Shown: positions 1 through 7,617 of the stretch, piece after piece
Layout of the letters: each line of letters begins with the position of its first letter
Position numbering within the stretch: position 1 is the stretch's first letter
Source: Salinisphaera sp. UBA1666
GTDB taxonomy: Bacteria > Pseudomonadota > Gammaproteobacteria > Nevskiales > Salinisphaeraceae
Assembly (NCBI GenBank): GCA_002320455.1
Contig: DCKU01000166.1
Coordinates: forward strand, 1-8,655
DNA length: 8,655 nucleotides
Reading direction: 5' to 3'
Notes under the pieces: generated by a model
What the model saw: the letters and a program-made list of their open reading frames with translations, nothing else
What the model was told of the DNA's origin: nothing
Databases searched by the model: none
Translations under genes and position numbers: made by a program

Positions 1-48
1 GGCGTTGCGAGTCTTGATCGTGGCACGCCACGATCGGCGACTCGCGCC
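1..48. repeat. Long imperfect inverted repeat (hairpin/cruciform)
   Basis: Two perfect arms are nested here: GCGAGTC (7-13) pairs with GACTCGC (39-45), and GATCGTGGC (16-24) pairs with GCCACGATC (27-35). They are separated by a small TT/GGC internal bulge and a two-base centre. The outer GGC (1-3) and GCC (46-48) could also pair, so the structure may continue beyond the left edge of the window. No T-run follows it on the plus strand, so it is not a textbook intrinsic terminator. It could be the terminator of a gene to the left, a dispersed palindromic repeat, or a protein-binding or recombination site. The symmetry is read directly from the sequence; its role is unknown. Confidence 0.75.
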
Positions 49-120
49 TTGCCTGGCACGATTTGCGGTCTCCAACGCGGCGCTCGGATGAAACCTCAAT
101 AGGCCCTAGGCCAGGCGCTA

Positions 121-136
121 TCAGATGCGTCAGATG
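121..136 (+). promoter_or_regulatory. Tandem TCAGATG repeat, possible parD operator
   Basis: TCAGATG occurs at 121-127 and again at 130-136, about one helical turn apart, 52 bp before the antitoxin start. ParD-type antitoxins are ribbon-helix-helix proteins that often repress their own promoter by binding short closely spaced repeats, so this is a plausible operator. I could not identify convincing -35/-10 boxes beside it. The region from 49 to 187 otherwise shows no gene. Confidence 0.25.
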
Positions 137-187
137 TCGGTTTATGGCTAAGTCGGACACAAAGTGCGTATAGGTTTTGAGACCGTC

Positions 188-418
188 ATGAATATCAGTT
201 TCACAGATCAGCAGTCCGAGTACATTGCCCAACAGGTTGCCTCTGGCGATTATCGCAATGCCAGCGAGGTGGTTCGTGAAGCATTGCGTTTGCACCGACA
301 GTACCGACAACAAGTTATCAACGACTTGCGCGCCCAAATCGAGCAAGGCTGGGATGGCCCGAGCAGTGGCCTTAGCGTTCGGGGCATTGCCGAACATCGA
401 ATCGCCGGCGGCGGCTGA
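188..418 (+). CDS. parD: ParD-type (CopG/ribbon-helix-helix) antitoxin
   Basis: This 76-residue protein is the antitoxin half of a ParDE-type toxin-antitoxin pair. The N-terminus (MNISFTDQQSEYIAQQV, then a GDYRNASEVVREALR stretch near residues 21-35) matches the ParD/CC2985 pattern: a short beta strand for DNA contact, then two helices with the conserved S-E-V-V-R-E-A-L-R block. The acidic and polar C-terminal part would wrap the toxin. I chose the ATG at 188 because homologues start with this short strand. An in-frame GTG at 164 would add eight unrelated residues. Only a weak GAG-type ribosome site precedes the ATG. Two bases separate its stop from the toxin start, so the two genes would be cotranscribed. 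Cytoplasmic; probably autoregulatory. The family call is firm, but the partner is broken. Confidence 0.85.
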   Translation: MNISFTDQQSEYIAQQVASGDYRNASEVVREALRLHRQYRQQVINDLRAQIEQGWDGPSSGLSVRGIAEHRIAGGG

Positions 419-420
419 GC

Positions 421-696
421 ATGCCTCACAGCTACGAGCTTTCCGAGGCCGCGGAGCAGGACCTGGCAGCCATCATCGACTACACGCTGGCTGAGTTTGG
501 CGCTTTCCAAATGAGACGATATGTCGATGAGATCGAGCGGTAGATCGAAGCGCTCGCCGCCAACCCGTATCTCGGACGTGAGCGAGACGAAATCCGCCCT
601 GATCTCAGATCGCTTGTGATTGGCGCGCATGTGCTGTTTTACCGCATCCGGCCGGCAGAGGGTTTGCGCGTGCTGCATGACAGTCGTGATTTATAG
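421..696 (+). pseudogene. parE: ParE-type toxin interrupted by an in-frame amber codon
   Basis: Read through its one internal stop, this frame gives 91 codons of a ParE/RelE-superfamily toxin. It begins MPHSYELSEAAEQDLAAI, continues with an EALAANPYLGRERDEIRP block, and has the family's C-terminal pattern HVLFYRI...LRVLHDSRDL. The break is a TAG at 541-543 (codon 41), where relatives carry an ordinary residue; a single C-to-T change from CAG (Gln) would explain it. There is no frameshift and no other stop, so inactivation looks recent, or else the codon is suppressed or is a sequencing error. No good start codon follows the stop early enough to give a working fragment. ParE toxins poison DNA gyrase. 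Without suppression only a 40-residue N-terminal piece is made, and the pair would lack toxicity. The start is two bases after the parD stop, without a strong ribosome site, which suggests coupling to parD. Confidence 0.85.
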
Positions 697-726
697 CGGT
701 TCGAAGAACGCTAACGTGGCGCTTGA

Positions 727-1749
727 TCAATCCCTGGGATCAGTGGCCAGCATGTTCATCACCAGCCGAATCATGGTTTCCTTGGCGCTCGGATCGGATT
801 CGGCAACTAAGAGCGTGAGTGCGGCCAGGCCGACGTCGTTGATGATGGATTCGCCTTCGGCGTTGATCAGCCGATCATTGCGATAGAGGAAATCCACGAA
901 CAGGAACGCAGCACTGCGTTTGTTGCCATCGGCAAACGGATGATTCTTGATTACGAAATAGAGCAGGTGGGCGGCCTTGGCTTCGACCGACGGGTAAGCC
1001 GGCTCGCCGAAGACGCTCTGGTTGAGGTTCGCGAGTAGTGCATCAAGCCCGTCGCCACGTTCGCGGGCGAACAGCTCGGTGGCCTCGCCGCGGGCAATGA
1101 GATCGGCCTTGAGGTCGGCCAGGGCACGACGTGCGACCTCAAGCTTGGGCAGTTCGCCGCCGCTCTGTGCGCGCGGCTCGGTCAGCAGCCCCTCGTCGTA
1201 GCGCTGTAGCAACAGAAATGTCTGGGCGTAACGAGCGGCAATATCGACCAGGCCGCGGCTGGCGGTCATGTCGAGTGCTGGGCTCTGTGCTGTCTTGCGC
1301 AGCAACGACATGGCGGCTTCGAGTTCGTCGGCGTTGGCCTCGAAGCGTTGGCGGGCCAGCGTCCAGCCTTGGAGCAGGTGTTCGCGCAGGATGCGCGTGG
1401 CCCATTGGCGGAATTGCACGCCCCGCTGGGATTTGACGCGATAGCCGACGGAGATAATGACGTCTAGGTTGTAGTGCTCGATGTCACGACGAACCTGTCT
1501 TTGTCCTTCCTGACGAACGATCCGGAATTTCCGGATCGTTGGATCACGCTTGAGTTCGCGCTCGTCATAGACGTTCTGAATATGCTCGCTGACCGTGCGT
1601 ACGTCTTTGTCGAACAACGCGGCCATCTGTCTCTGTGTCAGCCACACGGTCTCTTGAAGCGTGTCGAGCCGAACTTCGACCGTATTGTTGTCGGCTTCGA
1701 AAAACAGCAGCGCCTGCTTGTCGTCGCTGGATTGGTCGTTAGAGGACAT
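727..1749 (-). CDS. RhuM-domain/Fic-Doc domain fusion protein
   Basis: A 340-residue cytoplasmic protein with two parts. Residues about 12-130 match the RhuM family (VEVRLDTLQETVWLTQRQMAALF, then the ISVGYRVKS and FRQWATRIL blocks), a putative DNA-binding module first named from a Salmonella pathogenicity-island gene. Residues about 200-335 form a Fic/Doc (Fido) fold, with the active-site loop HPFADGNKR at 270-278. Lys277 replaces the Gly of AMP-transferring Fic proteins, and the usual last Arg of that motif is Ala281. This is the Doc-like form; phage P1 Doc phosphorylates EF-Tu. I see no S/TxxxEG inhibitory helix motif and no neighbouring antitoxin gene. The gene lies 26 bp after lutC on the same strand and converges on the ParDE locus. 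The start at 1749 lacks a close ribosome site. Domain calls are firm; substrate and biological role are unknown. Confidence 0.85.
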   Translation of the reverse strand: MSSNDQSSDDKQALLFFEADNNTVEVRLDTLQETVWLTQRQMAALFDKDVRTVSEHIQNVYDERELKRDPTIRKFRIVRQEGQRQVRRDIEHYNLDVIISVGYRVKSQRGVQFRQWATRILREHLLQGWTLARQRFEANADELEAAMSLLRKTAQSPALDMTASRGLVDIAARYAQTFLLLQRYDEGLLTEPRAQSGGELPKLEVARRALADLKADLIARGEATELFARERGDGLDALLANLNQSVFGEPAYPSVEAKAAHLLYFVIKNHPFADGNKRSAAFLFVDFLYRNDRLINAEGESIINDVGLAALTLLVAESDPSAKETMIRLVMNMLATDPRD

Positions 1750-1760
1750 GCCGAGAACCG

Positions 1761-1786
1761 CGGTAGTACCTCCGGTCAGCCTACCG
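1761..1786 (-). promoter_or_regulatory. Stem-loop with GGAGGT in the loop, lutC/RhuM-Fic junction
   Basis: On the minus strand CGGTAG (1786-1781) can pair with CTACCG (1766-1761) around a 14-base loop. The loop contains the lutC stop codon and a good ribosome-binding sequence, GGAGGT (1773-1768). That sequence lies 18 bases before the RhuM-Fic ATG, too far for normal initiation, and no in-frame start lies in between. A fold that shortens this distance, or translation arriving from lutC, might control the downstream gene. It may also be chance in GC-rich DNA. Confidence 0.25.
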
Positions 1787-2380
1787 GAATAATCGTCAAC
1801 GACCGCACGCCCTGGGCCCCGCGCACCAGTACGCCTTCGATATCGGCGGTGGCCGAGGGACCGGTGTGGAAGACCGTATAGCGGGCGTTTTTGTAGTCGT
1901 CGCGGGCGTAGGCGCGGTGCATGTTGGTGATGATCTGGGCCGGGTCGAGCAGCACGACGAGGTGCTGGGCCAGATAGCCAATGGCGTTGACGATGAGTTC
2001 TTTTTCGGTGAAGCAGACGCTGCCGGTTTCGGCCACGCCGAAGCGGGCCCGCAGGATGGCGGCATCCACATCGTGGAGGGTGTGCGGGTCGTCGTGGCGG
2101 CGCACGCGACGGTTGCCAGCGATTTCGGGCACGGTGGAGGCGATGACGGCGTTTTCCGGCAGTCGATCGGCCAGCGTCCGGCGCAGGGTGGCCTCATGGG
2201 TTTCGCTGTCCCGCGGCTCGGCCCAGGCACCGCCCATTTTTTCTAGTACTTCGATAAAGCGAGCGACGAGGCCTGCGCTGTCCTGCGGGTAGTCGTCGTC
2301 GTAGTACGGCACGCTCGGCGCGTGTGCGGCAAACGCCGGCCGGTTGCGACGGATATCGGCCAGGATGTCGTTGCGGCCTC

Positions 2381-2384
<4 letters not shown>
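1776..2384 (-). CDS. lutC: Lactate utilization protein C (LUD domain)
   Basis: A 202-residue cytoplasmic LUD-domain protein, the third subunit of the LutABC system that oxidises lactate to pyruvate. The N-terminus (MRGRNDILADIRR) is typical of LutC/LldG/YkgG proteins. The LUD signature is clear: GVAETGSVCF at about 116-125 and HTGPSATADIEGVLVRGAQG at 173-192, ending in a hydrophobic strand SLTIIPVG. There are no cysteine motifs, as expected for this subunit. Its ATG overlaps the lutB stop as ATGA (2381-2384), with GGGAG seven bases upstream, so translation is coupled to lutB. Length is close to the usual 200-240 residues. No terminator follows; the RhuM-Fic gene starts 26 bp later on the same strand. 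Confidence 0.92.
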
Positions 2385-3867
<1,483 letters not shown>

Positions 3868-3871
<4 letters not shown>

Positions 3872-4611
3872 GCTGCATCTCCGTTGAGGATTTCAGCGAT
3901 GTGCTTGAAGGCAACCGGCGCGCCGATGCGCTTGGCACAACCCTGCTGGTGCATCAGACACGACGTGTCGGCCGAGACGATGTACTCAGCACCCGCCCGT
4001 CCGTGATCGGCGATCTTGTCGTGGCCCATACGGCCCGAGACCTCGGGCTCGGTGACCGAGAAGGTGCCGCCGAACCCGCAGCATTCATCCGGGCGCTCGG
4101 GCGAGACCAGCTCGATGCCCGCAACGGCCGACAGCAGCGTCCGCGGCTTGGAGAAATACCCACCCCGCAATTCGCTGGGTTGGCCGTGGCCCAGATTACG
4201 CAGCGTGTTGCAGGAGTCGTGATAGCCCACGCGGTGTTCAAAGCGGGCCCAGGGAAACTCGCGCACGCCCAACACGTCGTGCAGATACTCGACCAGCTCA
4301 TAGCTGTTTTCGCGCACGTGCTTGACCGCCGGCGTCTGCTCGATGGCCGTCAGGTTGTCGCGGATCTGGTGGATACACGAGCCCGACGGCGCCACGATCA
4401 CGTCGTACTGGGCGAAGTTATCGACAAAAAGCTGCTCGGTGGCCGCGGCCTCCGGGTGGCAGCCGGCGTTGACCATGGGCTGGCCGCAGCAGGTCTGATC
4501 GAACGGATAGGCCACGTCACAGCCAAAGCGCTCTAGCAGCTCCAGCGTGGCAATACCGACGCGTGGGTAAAAGGCATCGATGAAACAGGGAACGAACAGG
4601 CCAATGGTCAT
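3868..4611 (-). CDS. lutA: Lactate utilization protein A (CCG-domain Fe-S protein)
   Basis: A 247-residue cytoplasmic protein of the LutA/LldE/YkgE family, with two cysteine-rich CCG domains like those of heterodisulfide reductase and glycolate oxidase subunits. Domain one contributes C9, C41-C42-G and C79 (in APSGSCIHQ). Domain two contributes C134 (DSCNTLRNLG), C177-C178-G (DECCGFGGTF) and C218 (ADTSCLMHQQG). All eight expected cysteines are present. With LutB and LutC it forms the electron-transferring complex converting lactate to pyruvate. It is the first gene of the operon: the start at 4611 has GGAGG at 4616-4620, four bases upstream. Its stop overlaps the lutB start. No GntR-type regulator or lactate permease gene is next to it; the upstream neighbour is an unrelated protease gene. 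Confidence 0.93.
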
Positions 4612-4615
4612 GCGG

Positions 4616-4620
4616 CCTCC
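4616..4620 (-). promoter_or_regulatory. Ribosome-binding site of lutA
   Basis: CCTCC on the plus strand reads GGAGG on the minus strand, four bases before the lutA ATG. It fixes the start at 4611. Spacing is slightly short but the match to the anti-Shine-Dalgarno sequence is strong. Confidence 0.6.
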
Positions 4621-4701
4621 GAGGGATTGGACAGGCCCAGGCTAGCGATAAATACGGCTGTGACTACGCGACGATCGGATCATGGTGTGGCTGCATCCGA
4701 A

Positions 4702-4722
4702 CGCGCCGCACGGTGCGACGCG
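4702..4722 (-). terminator. GC-rich hairpin between the M16 protease gene and lutA
   Basis: CGCGCCGCA (4702-4710) and TGCGACGCG (4714-4722) form a nine-pair stem around a three-base loop. One pair is G-U in minus-strand RNA and mismatched in plus-strand RNA, so the fold favours minus-strand transcripts. It lies 14 bases beyond the protease stop codon and 90 bases before lutA. No real U-run follows (only UUCGG), so it may be a weak terminator, a transcript-end stabiliser or an attenuator. The lutA promoter should lie in 4612-4736, but I see no convincing boxes. Confidence 0.35.
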
Positions 4723-4736
4723 CCCGGTGGGCAGCT

Positions 4737-7523
4737 TTATTTCGGCTCGGGCCCCTGAACCACGCGGACCAGATCACTCGGGCGGATCCATTTCTTGGCC
4801 GCCGCTTGGATCGCCTCGGCATCCAGCGACTTGTAGGTCTTGGCCGCGCGATAGGGCTCGTCCAGGGGCTGATCCAGTTCTACCCGCGAGAGCAGCCCGT
4901 AACCGATGGCATCGGCGCTGGCCTCGCCCAGCGGAATCTGGCGGATCAGCCCGGCCTGGGCGCGATGCAGCTCGGTGTCGGAAATCGGCGACCGGGTCAT
5001 TTGGACCAGCGCCCGACGGATCAGCCGCTCGGCCTCATCGACCTTGTCCGGATCCGAGCCATAGCGAAACACCAGCCGCGTGCGCGTACGCGAGGTATCG
5101 AAGCCCGAGGTGACGTAATAGACCAGCCCGCGATCAACGCGCAGCTGACGATACAGCCGACTGGCAAAAGTGCCACCGGTCAATACCTGATTGGCCATCT
5201 TGAGCGCGCGATAATCGGCATCGGTGGGGGTCACACCCACGGTTTCGGCCAGATGCACGGTGTCCTGGGTCTGGGCATCGTCGGGCACGTGATGACGTGA
5301 GGCCTTGTTGGCCGGCACCGGCGGCAGATCCACGTCGGCCTTGTCAGCCGGGGCTTTCCAGTCGCCGAAGCGCTTTTCGACGATGGATTTCACCTTATCC
5401 GGGTCGACGTTGCCCACGACCACCAGAGTGGTCATGTCTGGTCGGAATACCCGGTTGTAGTAGGCGGTGACGTCGTCGTGGGTCAGCCCGCCGATCGACT
5501 CGGGCGTGGCATGGCGCAGGCTCGGGTCATCCTTGGGAAACAGGCCGCGCGCCAGGGCCTGGCTGGCCTTGAAGTCGGGGCTGGCGATCAGCCCGGCGGT
5601 GGTGGCCGCCGCACGCTGCTGGATGGGTTTGAATGCGGCCTTCGGCAAGGCCGGGGACAGCTCGTTTTCGGCCAGCAGCGCCAGGCCCGTGTCCAGATGC
5701 TCGGGCAGTACGGTGAGGTTGAAGTCCGTGCCGGCGCTGGCATCCGCGCCGATAGCATCGAGTGCGGCCTGATAGGCCTTGCGGTCGTGCTCGGTGGTGC
5801 CGTATTCCAGCATCTGGGCCAGCACATCGTCGACGCCGGTCTTGTCCTTGGGCTGCTGCAGATCCGGCGTGTTGCGGATATGGCCATAGACATGCACCGC
5901 GTGGACCGAGTCCGAGGGCACGGTGATCAGACGCAGGCCGTTATCCAGACGCGTGTCGACCGGGGCAATCGCCTGCTCCGGCGTGATGATCTTGGACAGC
6001 GGCTTGGCGGCCCAGTCCGGCAAGGTCACGTCTTCGACGTTTTCCGGCGTGAATGACTCAGCGCCGCCGTATCCGCCTCCCGACTTCGGCGCGCCCGAGC
6101 CTTCCGGCGTGAGAACCGCTAGTACGCTCTGATCCGGGCTGATGACGTGCGCCAGCATGTCGTTGACCGCGTCGGCGGAGACGTTCTTGATCGCGGCCAG
6201 CGACTTTGCCGGCGAATCCAGGCCGTTGACGGCCACCGCCTCGGACCAGCGCATGGCCAGGCCGTGGATCGAGTCACGCTCGGCCACGTCTTCGGTGATC
6301 AGCGAGCGCTTGGCCGCGGCGATCTGCTCGGGCGAGATACCGTCCTTGGCAATATTGGCCAGGATGGTGCGCATCTGTTTGACCAGGGCATCGGCGTCTG
6401 CGCCCTTGGGAAAGACCACATAGCTCACGCCGAGGCCGGCCTCGGCGGCCGGCAGGGTGCCGAACTGGGCGGCCAGGCTCTTGCCCGAGGCCACCATCTG
6501 GGTATAGAGCGGCCCGCGCGGGTTGTTGAGCACCGCGGCCAGGACTTCGCTCGTGGCGTTGGCGGCCACCTCGCGCGTACCGGGCGCTCGAAAGCCCAGA
6601 ATGGCATAGCCGTAGCCGGCATCCGTGGGCATGCGGATGGTTTTGGTGTCCAACTTTTCCGGGGCGATCTTGGCGCGCTTGGGCACCTTGTGCGACTCGA
6701 TGTCGCCAAACAGATCGTCGGCGGTGGCCATGACGGCTTTCGGGTCGACGTCGCCGGTGACGATCAGCGTCGCGTTGCCCGGGGTGTACCAGGTGTCGTA
6801 AAAGGCCTGCAGGCGCTTGGCCGTGGTCTTGTCGAACGACTCGCGCGTGCCGAGTGCGTCGTGTGCATAAGGCGTGCCGGCATACAGCTGTTCCCGCATG
6901 CGCTTGATGGCCACCTGCACCGGCGAGGACATGGCCGCGTTGACTTCCTGCTCGATCGCGCCGCGTTCCTGTTTCCAGTCGGCCGGGGTATTGGCGATGC
7001 CCTTCATGCGCTCGGCGTGCAGACGCAGGGCCACGTCCACGAACTCCGAGGGCATGGTGAAGTAGTAGCTAGTGGCGTCGTTGGTGGTGAAGGCATTGAC
7101 CTGGCCGCCCAGTGCGGCGCCGATAGCCGCAATCTGGGACGCCGAGAGCTCGTCAGTCCCGCGAAACATCATGTGTTCCAGCGCATGCGCGGTGCCGGGA
7201 AAGGCCTGCTCGGTCTCGCGCGAGCCCACCTTGTAGGTCATCATCGTCGTGGCCACCGGGGCCAGATGATCAGGAACCACGATCACCTGCAGGCCGTTGG
7301 CCAGTGTCTTTTTGACGACGTTCTCGCCGTCGATGGCCGGGATGTCGATATCGTCCGCCAGCGCGGCGGTGCCCGCCGATTGGTCGTCCTTAACGCCGGC
7401 CGATGGCGCAGCCGCTTCCGGGCCGGAGTCCGTATCGGCGGACGTGGCCTTCGGGGCGCCGTAGGCGCTGGTGCCGGTGAGCAGAAGTGCGCCGATCGCA
7501 AGCCAATGGATCGTTCGGGTCAT
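4737..7523 (-). CDS. Secreted two-lobed M16B zinc metallopeptidase
   Basis: A 928-residue insulinase-family protease, close in length to E. coli PqqL. Residues 1-22 are a Sec signal peptide (MTRTIHWLAIGALLL..., cut likely after AYG), so it acts in the periplasm or envelope; residues 23-60 are a polar linker. The N-terminal lobe carries the inverted zinc motif HALEH (H113, catalytic E116, H117), with the third ligand at E193 in ERGAIEQEVN. A Gly-rich hinge lies near 480-490. The C-terminal lobe has lost the motif (VDDVLAQ at 564-570 stands in its place) but keeps the R/Y pair (R798, Y802 in RGLVYY) that binds substrate in M16B partners. I start at 7523 because the signal peptide begins there with AAGGAA upstream; an ATG at 7562 would add 13 unlikely residues. 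Substrate unknown. It lies 94 bp after dsbG on the same strand and may be cotranscribed. Confidence 0.93.
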   Translation of the reverse strand: MTRTIHWLAIGALLLTGTSAYGAPKATSADTDSGPEAAAPSAGVKDDQSAGTAALADDIDIPAIDGENVVKKTLANGLQVIVVPDHLAPVATTMMTYKVGSRETEQAFPGTAHALEHMMFRGTDELSASQIAAIGAALGGQVNAFTTNDATSYYFTMPSEFVDVALRLHAERMKGIANTPADWKQERGAIEQEVNAAMSSPVQVAIKRMREQLYAGTPYAHDALGTRESFDKTTAKRLQAFYDTWYTPGNATLIVTGDVDPKAVMATADDLFGDIESHKVPKRAKIAPEKLDTKTIRMPTDAGYGYAILGFRAPGTREVAANATSEVLAAVLNNPRGPLYTQMVASGKSLAAQFGTLPAAEAGLGVSYVVFPKGADADALVKQMRTILANIAKDGISPEQIAAAKRSLITEDVAERDSIHGLAMRWSEAVAVNGLDSPAKSLAAIKNVSADAVNDMLAHVISPDQSVLAVLTPEGSGAPKSGGGYGGAESFTPENVEDVTLPDWAAKPLSKIITPEQAIAPVDTRLDNGLRLITVPSDSVHAVHVYGHIRNTPDLQQPKDKTGVDDVLAQMLEYGTTEHDRKAYQAALDAIGADASAGTDFNLTVLPEHLDTGLALLAENELSPALPKAAFKPIQQRAAATTAGLIASPDFKASQALARGLFPKDDPSLRHATPESIGGLTHDDVTAYYNRVFRPDMTTLVVVGNVDPDKVKSIVEKRFGDWKAPADKADVDLPPVPANKASRHHVPDDAQTQDTVHLAETVGVTPTDADYRALKMANQVLTGGTFASRLYRQLRVDRGLVYYVTSGFDTSRTRTRLVFRYGSDPDKVDEAERLIRRALVQMTRSPISDTELHRAQAGLIRQIPLGEASADAIGYGLLSRVELDQPLDEPYRAAKTYKSLDAEAIQAAAKKWIRPSDLVRVVQGPEPK

Positions 7524-7530
7524 GATGTCG

Positions 7531-7536
7531 TTCCTT
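7531..7536 (-). promoter_or_regulatory. Ribosome-binding site deciding the M16 protease start
   Basis: TTCCTT on the plus strand reads AAGGAA on the minus strand, seven bases before the ATG at 7523. Together with the signal peptide that begins right there, it supports this start over the ATG at 7562. Confidence 0.6.
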
Positions 7537-7561
7537 GTCGGGCAGCGCGTGGTGTAGCACA

Positions 7562-7577
7562 TGCCGCACGCGCGGCA
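7562..7577. repeat. Short hairpin in the dsbG-protease intergenic gap
   Basis: TGCCGC (7562-7567) and GCGGCA (7572-7577) form a six-pair stem with a four-base loop. There is no U-run on either strand, so it is not a clear terminator. Together with the adjacent palindrome at 7581-7592 it makes the 94-bp gap unusually rich in symmetry. Confidence 0.35.
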
Positions 7578-7580
7578 GGA

Positions 7581-7592
7581 AACACGCGTGTT
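7581..7592. promoter_or_regulatory. 12-bp perfect palindrome, possible operator
   Basis: AACACGCGTGTT is a perfect palindrome in the gap between dsbG and the protease gene, and the next bases form a second, odd-centred one, TGTGTCACA (7592-7600). A dimeric regulator could bind here, about 60-80 bases before the protease start. I do not recognise the site as that of a known regulator, and chance is possible in GC-rich DNA. Confidence 0.25.
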
Positions 7593-7617
7593 GTGTCACA
7601 GGCCGCGGGGTGCCGGG

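Noticed and set aside
164..187. GTG at 164 as the parD start
   Set aside because: It adds eight residues not seen in the family; the ATG at 188 begins exactly at the ribbon strand.
250..678. A 142-codon minus-strand frame across parD/parE
   Set aside because: The plus-strand frames match ParD and ParE along their length, and the minus-strand product has no family features. It stays open only because of the reverse complement of the toxin codons.
695..712. Hairpin between the convergent parE and RhuM-Fic genes as a bidirectional terminator
   Set aside because: The stem AGCGGTTC/GAACGCT is short, has a bulge, and no U-run follows on either strand.
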